DNA of 64,000 nucleotides from Rubripirellula tenax. GTDB lineage: Bacteria > Planctomycetota > Planctomycetia > Pirellulales > Pirellulaceae. Location of the stretch: the NCBI RefSeq assembly GCF_007860125.1, contig NZ_SJPW01000002.1, positions 845,768-909,767 on the forward strand, given 5' to 3'. This document shows, piece by piece, positions 58,991 to 64,000 of this stretch; the stretch's first letter is position 1; each line of letters begins with the position of its first letter. A model generated the notes under the pieces. The model saw only the letters and a program-made list of their open reading frames with translations, had not been told where the DNA came from and made no database searches. Both the position numbers and the translations under genes were made by a program.

Positions 58991-59122
58991 TGCAAAGGTC
59001 TCATGATGGATAAAGGTGGTGGGCTTAAAAACAAACGATCAACCCCTGCAAACGCGAGGGGATGACCGGAATGACGGTACATGAACCGCCGAAAGGCATC
59101 AGAGCCAGTCCGAAGACCCGGA

Positions 59123-59506
59123 CTAGCGAAGGTCCTTGACGCCCTTCTTGCCGGCGACCGTCTTTCGCGGGCCCTTTCGAGTCCGCGCGTTGGTTTTGGT
59201 TCGTTGCCCGCGAACAGGCAAGCTGGATCGGTGCCGCATGCCGCGGTACGACTTAATCTCACGCAAACGGCTGATGTTTTGCGCGACATAACGACGAAGG
59301 GGACCTTCGACGGTGTAGTTCTGCTCGAGCATCCCTGCGATTTGACCGAGTTCATCCTCGTTCAGATCACTGGCCGGGCGATCCGGGTCAATACCCAACT
59401 TCTCGCAAACCTCGCGAGCGCTATACAGCCCGACGCCGTATAAATAGGTCAGCGAGTATTGGATTTTTTTGTCGTTGGGAATATCAACGCCCATCAAACG
59501 GGGCAT
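59123..59506 (-). CDS. rpsM: Ribosomal protein uS13
   Basis: A 127-residue protein with GGAG upstream of the [33 protein letters not shown] and the C-terminal [27 protein letters not shown] are diagnostic. It contacts the 50S subunit and P-site tRNA at the head of the 30S subunit. It is the first gene of the run rpsM-rpsK-rpoA-rplQ in the window; rpmJ, infA or secY are not upstream, so the cluster is cut off from the main spc operon. Confidence 0.98.
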   Translation of the reverse strand: MPRLMGVDIPNDKKIQYSLTYLYGVGLYSAREVCEKLGIDPDRPASDLNEDELGQIAGMLEQNYTVEGPLRRYVAQNISRLREIKSYRGMRHRSSLPVRGQRTKTNARTRKGPRKTVAGKKGVKDLR

Positions 59507-59647
59507 AACCAGACTCCGGTGAAAGTTTCATCAGGTAGGTGGACGGAAGCGGACACTTACCCAAAAGGTTTGCAAAGGTTCCGCTAAGAATCCCGGAATA
59601 TACAGACCGGCCCCCTTTTTGCTCAAGTGGCATGAGGCACGTTTTTT

Positions 59648-60211
59648 CTAGGAATTTCGTCGCCGCATCCGAAAAAACTCTGTGGGCACGTTGTCACGCG
59701 GGGAAGCGGGCACCCGAGTTCGCTCAAAAACCTGGAAATCGGCCATCGAAAAATCCAATTTTGTGTCGCCGCGGACGTTCGACCAGACCCGAGTCAGCCA
59801 CACTTCTTGGCAAATTGGCATGAGCTGACGGTAGATTTCAGCACCGCCGACGACGAAAATCCTGGCATTACCCGCTTTTTCGATGGCAGATTCGGGGTCG
59901 CCCGCGACATCAACCTGCCCGTCTTGGTTTACTCCCGTGGGTTTCCACGCGGCATTCCGGGTCACCACAATCGTCCGGCGACCCGGCAAAGGCCGACCGA
60001 TCGATTCGTAGGTCTTGCGGCCCATGATCAAAACGCCACCCATCGTCATGGCCTTGAAGCGTTGCAAGTCGGCGCGAAGCCGCCACGGCATATCGCCATC
60101 CAGCCCGATCGTACCATCAGGAGTCATCGCGACGATCGCCACGATCGGCCACGTACTAGGCGGAACCCGGTCACTGCCATCCTCGCCAACACCCAAGTCC
60201 TCGCCCCCCAC
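59648..60211 (-). CDS. folA: Dihydrofolate reductase
   Basis: A protein of up to 187 residues (GTG at 60211; TTG at 60196 and GTG at 60142 are also in frame, the last giving the usual short N-terminus). AIVAMTPDGTIGLDGDMPWRLRADLQRFK contains the catalytic acid (D in RAD-L, matching E. coli Asp27). GRKTYESIGRPLPGR, IVVTRN and IFVVGGAEIYRQLM complete the fold. It reduces dihydrofolate with NADPH. It lies directly downstream of thyA, separated by a 98-bp inverted-repeat element that may have changed its start region. Confidence 0.9.
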   Translation of the reverse strand: MGGEDLGVGEDGSDRVPPSTWPIVAIVAMTPDGTIGLDGDMPWRLRADLQRFKAMTMGGVLIMGRKTYESIGRPLPGRRTIVVTRNAAWKPTGVNQDGQVDVAGDPESAIEKAGNARIFVVGGAEIYRQLMPICQEVWLTRVWSNVRGDTKLDFSMADFQVFERTRVPASPRDNVPTEFFRMRRRNS

Positions 60212-60215
60212 CTAA

Positions 60216-60313
60216 CAGCCTGTTGAAAAAGGGGTCTGACCCTCTCCGACGTTTCGATTTCACAATGTTTCAGCAACGTCTCCAAAGGGTCAGCCCCCTT
60301 TTTCAACAGGCTG
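60216..60313. mobile_element. 98-bp MITE-like inverted-repeat element between thyA and folA
   Basis: The left arm (60216-60243, beginning CAGCCTGTTGAAAAAGGGG) and right arm (60286-60313) are inverted copies over 28 bases with one mismatch, around a 42-base core. The element is bounded on each side by CTAA (60212-60215 and 60314-60317), a candidate 4-base target duplication. It has no coding capacity. The right CTAA contains the thyA stop codon. I infer a non-autonomous insertion into a tight thyA-folA junction. In RNA it would fold as one long hairpin. Confidence 0.7.
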
Positions 60314-61108
60314 CTAAACCGCTACCACGGCTTTGATCGCTGGATGCGGGTCGTAATCAACCAAGGTAAAGTCGTCGAAGTCGAAACCGTCCACCGACGC
60401 AGGCGTATTCTTGATTTGCATCGTCGGCAAGGGACGCGGGTGCCGTGAAAGCTGCTCGCGCGCCTGATCGAAATGATTGCGGTAGAGATGCAGATCGCCA
60501 AGCGTATGAACAAACTCGCCCGGTTTCAGCCCCGTGACTTTCGCCATCATCATGGTCAAGAGCGAGTAACTAGCGATATTAAATGGAACGCCCAGAAACA
60601 TGTCGGCGCTGCGCTGATACAAATGGCACGACAGCCGATCACCCGCCACATAGAACTGGAACATGACGTGGCACGGCGGCAGCGCCATTTGCCCGACATC
60701 CGCGACATTCCACGCCGAAACCATCAGCCGTCGCGATTGCGGATTGGTTCGAATTTCGTTTTGAACCCAGGCGATTTGGTCAATCGTCGAACCATCGGGC
60801 TTCGGCCATGACCGCCACTGGTGCCCGTAAACCGGGCCCAGGTCGCCCTGTTCGTCGGCCCATTCGTCCCAGATGCGGACACCATTGTCTTTGAGATACT
60901 TGATATTGGTATCACCGCGAAGAAACCACAAAAGCTCATAAATAACAGAGCGAACGTGGATTTTCTTTGTCGTCAGCAGCGGAAAACCCTGAGCCAAGTC
61001 GAATCGCATTTGACGACCGAACAACCCTCGTGTTCCGACGCCTGTGCGGTCTTCGCGGTCCAGTCCGTCATGAAGGACTTCGTCTAAGAGTTGCAAGTAC
61101 GTGCGCAT
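60314..61108 (-). CDS. thyA: Thymidylate synthase
   Basis: A 264-residue protein that methylates dUMP to dTMP with methylene-tetrahydrofolate. Motifs are [12 protein letters not shown], the [19 protein letters not shown] phosphate-binding arginine region, the active-site cysteine in [13 protein letters not shown] (about residue 146), and [20 protein letters not shown]. Length equals the classical ThyA. Its presence with folA shows a normal tetrahydrofolate cycle alongside the methanopterin-type genes elsewhere in the window. The stop codon lies in the repeat flanking the MITE-like element. Confidence 0.97.
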   Translation of the reverse strand: MRTYLQLLDEVLHDGLDREDRTGVGTRGLFGRQMRFDLAQGFPLLTTKKIHVRSVIYELLWFLRGDTNIKYLKDNGVRIWDEWADEQGDLGPVYGHQWRSWPKPDGSTIDQIAWVQNEIRTNPQSRRLMVSAWNVADVGQMALPPCHVMFQFYVAGDRLSCHLYQRSADMFLGVPFNIASYSLLTMMMAKVTGLKPGEFVHTLGDLHLYRNHFDQAREQLSRHPRPLPTMQIKNTPASVDGFDFDDFTLVDYDPHPAIKAVVAV

Positions 61109-61142
61109 GTTGGTTCGCCCGATTGGTGTCCGCTCGAGTGCA

Positions 61143-61880
61143 TCATGTAGAGGCCACAGGGACCGATCCTGGCTTGCTCCAGTCGAGGGTCCAGTGACGA
61201 TCGCTTGTTATTTGAACGCACGGATCTTCAATGCCAAGCCCCTGCGTCATTTCACGCACCTCTTCCATCGACAACGCGGCCCAAAATGACTGTCGCAGCA
61301 ATTGTTCGGCGGCCGGGCTTTGACCGGCCGAGTGGACTTTGACCAAGGCTTCGATTTCGGCTTCGGTATCGGGGCGAAACAGATCTCGAAGAAAGACGCA
61401 CCCGCCCGGACGAACCAATCGCATCGCCGTCACCAGTCCTTGCTCTGGAACATCGAGATGATGCAGGACGCTATTGCTGATGACCCCGTCCGCCATGCCG
61501 TCGTCGTAAGCGTCCATCTTCGCTACATCCGCGTGCTGCAGCATGATTCGGTCGAGCATCCCCGCGATGTCGATTTCCATTTTGGCGATCTCCAGCATTT
61601 CGACTTCGTTGTCGATCGCCATGACCTGCACATTGGGGTGACTCTGGCAAAGCAGGATCGGAATCTCGGCAGGTCCGCACCCAAGGTCAATGACTCGGGG
61701 CCCCGACGAAAACACGGCCGCCGTCTGATGGATCGCAGCAGCTTGGACGACTCCTCCCGCACGACCCAAGAAATCGTCGACGAATTGCTGGTTCACAGAC
61801 CTGTGATCCATGTCGTGATATTCGATGGCTTCGTCGCGGGCATTGACGGGACTGGGCTCAGGAACTCGAAAGGTTGGCAT
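61143..61880 (-). CDS. Class I SAM-dependent methyltransferase
   Basis: A 245-residue protein from the ATG at 61880; an earlier TTG is in frame. The SAM-binding motif is [15 protein letters not shown] (about 64-78), followed by [14 protein letters not shown] (motif II), [17 protein letters not shown] (motif IV) and [14 protein letters not shown] (motif V). The N-terminus ([22 protein letters not shown]) looks like a small-molecule methyltransferase of the UbiE/ArsM type. The substrate is unknown. It lies upstream of thyA on the same strand with a 34-base gap, so co-transcription is possible. Confidence 0.85.
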   Translation of the reverse strand: MPTFRVPEPSPVNARDEAIEYHDMDHRSVNQQFVDDFLGRAGGVVQAAAIHQTAAVFSSGPRVIDLGCGPAEIPILLCQSHPNVQVMAIDNEVEMLEIAKMEIDIAGMLDRIMLQHADVAKMDAYDDGMADGVISNSVLHHLDVPEQGLVTAMRLVRPGGCVFLRDLFRPDTEAEIEALVKVHSAGQSPAAEQLLRQSFWAALSMEEVREMTQGLGIEDPCVQITSDRHWTLDWSKPGSVPVAST

Positions 61881-62334
61881 AGCGGATCCGTTTGCGGGGC
61901 ATGGGTGTGGGAGCAATAGCCAGTGTGACGGCCCGGTCGGGAAAACTTGGTCCGTTCCGAATGCGATTTCCGCAATGTCGGCAACTCACTGCGTTATCGA
62001 GGTCTGCTTCTCGCGTTTTAATTGAAGACCAAATTGCGCCGACAGCTCCCAAATACTAAGCCTGAGGCGAGATTCAACCACCTTGTTGATGGGTTTCGTT
62101 GCCAATCGCTTGACGGCGCCCTCATATTCGGAAACATCTCTAGGATCTTTGATATCCAATTTGTGGTGTTTAGCGTGATATTTGGGATCACGCGAACTAA
62201 CTTGGGATCCAACCAGGCCGGGGGGTGCTGCGAGCTACAGAGCCAGAATTGCCAGACACGGAAATACCGTTCGGCGATTTTGAGTTCGGCGGCCAATCGC
62301 TGCTCCTATTTTTCTGTGTGCAGGATCCTTGGAT
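61881..62334. other. Divergent intergenic region
   Basis: About 450 bases lie between the methyltransferase gene (minus) and the chain-length determinant gene (plus). Base composition becomes more AT-rich at 62130-62200, which fits a promoter region for the polysaccharide gene. Frames open on both strands here do not resemble proteins. No RNA gene or repeat was found. Confidence 0.4.
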
Positions 62335-63993
62335 ATGAATCGGAAGACAGACAGCTTGATCGCCCCATCCGGCGATGCCCCTGATACCTGGGCGGTGATT
62401 TCGCCGCGCGACTTGATGAATGTGATTCAACATCGACTGCCGAGCGTTGCACTCACTGCGGTTTTAACAACCGCGGCCGTGGTTGGATTATTGGTGGCTT
62501 GGCCCAACGAGTACATCAGCGACGGGTTGTTCTACGCTCGACTCGGTCGCGGCGCCGTTGCGATCGACCCGACGACCGAACCGGGGCGTTCCGTCTCGCT
62601 GCAGGACAGCCGGTCATCCGAAGTGGCAAGTATCTCACAGATGCTGGGCAGTCGTGAGATCGCCGATCGTGTGGTGCGAAAAGTCGGCGCACGCGAAATC
62701 AATTTTGAACGGACCTGGGTCGACCGCGCGACCCGTGCGATCGGCAACGCGGCCAAACGATTTTCATTCAAATCGGACACCAGCGGCGATTCGATAGAGC
62801 GGGCGGAATACGATCGCCAGATCGCTCACGAAGCCGCCGTCAAACGGGTCGTCCATTCAGTCGCCATTGAGGTACCCAAAAACAGCTACACGATCTCGGT
62901 CACCTCGAAATTCAACGACCCCATCGTCGCTCAAAAAATTGTCCAATCGATCATGGACGAGTATGGCGCGTATCACGTCGAAGCACACAACTCGACGGGG
63001 TCACTCGGTTTTTTTGAACAGCAAACCGAATCCAGCCAGTCCGATGCGATCGAAGCTCGCAAGAAACTGCAGCAAGCCAAAAGCCAAATGGGATGGATGA
63101 GCACCGTCTCGGCGGAAGAATCGCTTCGCCAACGGATCCTTAACCTCGAGCTATCGCTCGACCAAACCAACAGCGAACTTGCCGACGCTAGCAGCAAAGC
63201 TAAATCCATTGCCGAACGCTTAGAAACGATTGAAGAGTGGATTCCGATGGAAACCACCAAGGTCGCGAACAACGCGGTCGACGGAATGCGAACCCAACTC
63301 TATGGCTACAAGTTGCAAGACGGCGAAGAACTATCGAAGGTGACGGCCAGCCACCCACGCTACAAAATTTTGCGTGACAAAATCATCCAAGGCGAAGACA
63401 TCGTCAACGCGGCGGAAGACGATCGCGAGCAAACGGTCGAAGCTCGAAACCCATTGCGATTGAGTCTGGAAACCGACTACCAGACCGCGTTGACTACGGC
63501 CGCGGGGCACGCCAGCCGGCGAGATTCGCTTGCCAAAAGCCTTGAATCGGCCCACGCTGATTTGCAACGACTTAACGATGATGCGGTCGTTTTAGCGGAA
63601 TTGAATTGGGCTGCCGACATCGCTGAGAAAAACTATCTCAGCCATTCGCGAAGCCTCGAAAGTTCGCGAATGATGCAAGAATTGGACAACCAAAAAATGT
63701 CCGACGTTTCAGTGATCCAGAACGCATCACTGAACTTAGAAAAGGTCGGCCCACCTCGAGCGATCTTGGCCTGTATCGGCGCGATGCTCGGATTGTGCTT
63801 GGGAATGATCCAGGCTCTCGTTCGTGGTGTTGCGGCACCGCGTCGATCAGATCGTCGTTCGACCGTTCGCCCAAGCGTGCCTCGGCCGAAGACTCGGTCG
63901 ACCGACGCTAACCATGTTTCGATCAATGCGGACTTGGCACTCCACGACAATGCTGCGGAAGAGATCGGCTATGTCTCCTCCGTCCCGCGGTAA
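62335..63993 (+). CDS. Wzz/GumC-type polysaccharide chain-length protein
   Basis: A 552-residue protein from the ATG at 62335 (an in-frame TTG lies two codons upstream). It has a short cytoplasmic N-terminus, a membrane helix (VALTAVLTTAAVVGLLVAW, about 35-53), a periplasmic Wzz domain (LFYARLGRGAVAIDPTTEPGRSV, ISQMLGSREIADRVVRKVGA, YTISVTSKFNDPIVAQKIVQSIMDEY), a long coiled coil (about 220-450) and a second helix (AILACIGAMLGLCLGMIQALV, about 470-490) followed by a basic tail. No Walker A kinase domain is fused. It should set chain length or aid export in exopolysaccharide assembly; further genes probably lie beyond the window. Confidence 0.88.
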   Translation: MNRKTDSLIAPSGDAPDTWAVISPRDLMNVIQHRLPSVALTAVLTTAAVVGLLVAWPNEYISDGLFYARLGRGAVAIDPTTEPGRSVSLQDSRSSEVASISQMLGSREIADRVVRKVGAREINFERTWVDRATRAIGNAAKRFSFKSDTSGDSIERAEYDRQIAHEAAVKRVVHSVAIEVPKNSYTISVTSKFNDPIVAQKIVQSIMDEYGAYHVEAHNSTGSLGFFEQQTESSQSDAIEARKKLQQAKSQMGWMSTVSAEESLRQRILNLELSLDQTNSELADASSKAKSIAERLETIEEWIPMETTKVANNAVDGMRTQLYGYKLQDGEELSKVTASHPRYKILRDKIIQGEDIVNAAEDDREQTVEARNPLRLSLETDYQTALTTAAGHASRRDSLAKSLESAHADLQRLNDDAVVLAELNWAADIAEKNYLSHSRSLESSRMMQELDNQKMSDVSVIQNASLNLEKVGPPRAILACIGAMLGLCLGMIQALVRGVAAPRRSDRRSTVRPSVPRPKTRSTDANHVSINADLALHDNAAEEIGYVSSVPR

Positions 63994-64000
63994 GAGTCGC

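Noticed and set aside
60124-60306. Minus-strand frame of 60 codons across the inverted-repeat element
   Set aside because: It is formed by the repeat arm and the start of folA read in another frame; no protein-like features.
62022-62384. Plus-strand frame of 120 codons before the chain-length gene
   Set aside because: Composition is not protein-like, and it runs into the start of the real gene in another frame.

Overview
The window looks like a chromosomal segment of a planctomycete, most likely a Rhodopirellula-like member of the Pirellulaceae. This is inferred from gene content. There are two PVC-type SGNH/membrane-bound dehydrogenase proteins, an ECF sigma factor next to an anti-sigma protein carrying a DUF1559-like pseudopilin helix, methanopterin-type C1 cofactor genes, several multiheme cytochromes, FG-GAP/ASPIC surface proteins, and many GTG or TTG starts. 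No rRNA, tRNA, CRISPR array, prophage or transposase gene was found. The gene order reads as ordinary chromosome rather than an island.

Layout. 1-13.4 kb: the tail of a histidine kinase, a tandem-GGDEF protein, a small BON-like protein, then two divergent dehydrogenase paralogues. One is fused to cytochrome c; the other is followed by a separate HEAT-cupredoxin-cytochrome c gene. An ECF sigma/anti-sigma pair follows. 13.8-23.7 kb: a nucleobase-type permease, convergent with a long minus-strand run of two TPR proteins, ExbB/TolQ, two ExbD proteins, PabA, a DUF447 protein and an RFAP-synthase homologue. The last six genes are almost gapless, with 4-base stop/start overlaps at two junctions. 24-32.4 kb, plus strand: two translationally coupled homologous membrane proteins of unknown function, malate dehydrogenase, an alpha/beta hydrolase, a lone response regulator, a DUF423 protein, and aspartate carbamoyltransferase with a catalytically dead dihydroorotase-like partner.

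32.8-42.5 kb, minus strand: the least understood locus. It encodes a 1251-residue FG-GAP protein, a membrane cytochrome b-like/multiheme c/TPR fusion, an FG-GAP-ASPIC protein and an O-methyltransferase. It looks like an uncharacterised envelope redox apparatus. 42.7-49 kb, plus strand: a two-gene module for oxidative pentose breakdown (FAH-family dehydratase and ketoglutarate-semialdehyde dehydrogenase), then a SWIM-SNF2 helicase.

49-55 kb, minus strand: xylulokinase, a ThuA-like protein, a 12-heme cytochrome anchored by a C-terminal helix, and glutamyl-Q tRNA(Asp) synthetase overlapping the cytochrome gene. A Tat/lipoprotein solute-binding protein diverges from xylulokinase. 56.7-61.9 kb, minus strand: rpsM-rpsK-rpoA-rplQ (no rpsD between rpsK and rpoA), preceded by thyA-folA, which are separated by a 98-bp MITE-like inverted-repeat element, and by a SAM methyltransferase. 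62.3-64 kb: a Wzz/GumC-type polysaccharide chain-length protein.

All calls are by eye from translated sequence. Family names rest on motifs; operons, start codons and regulatory roles are inferences.
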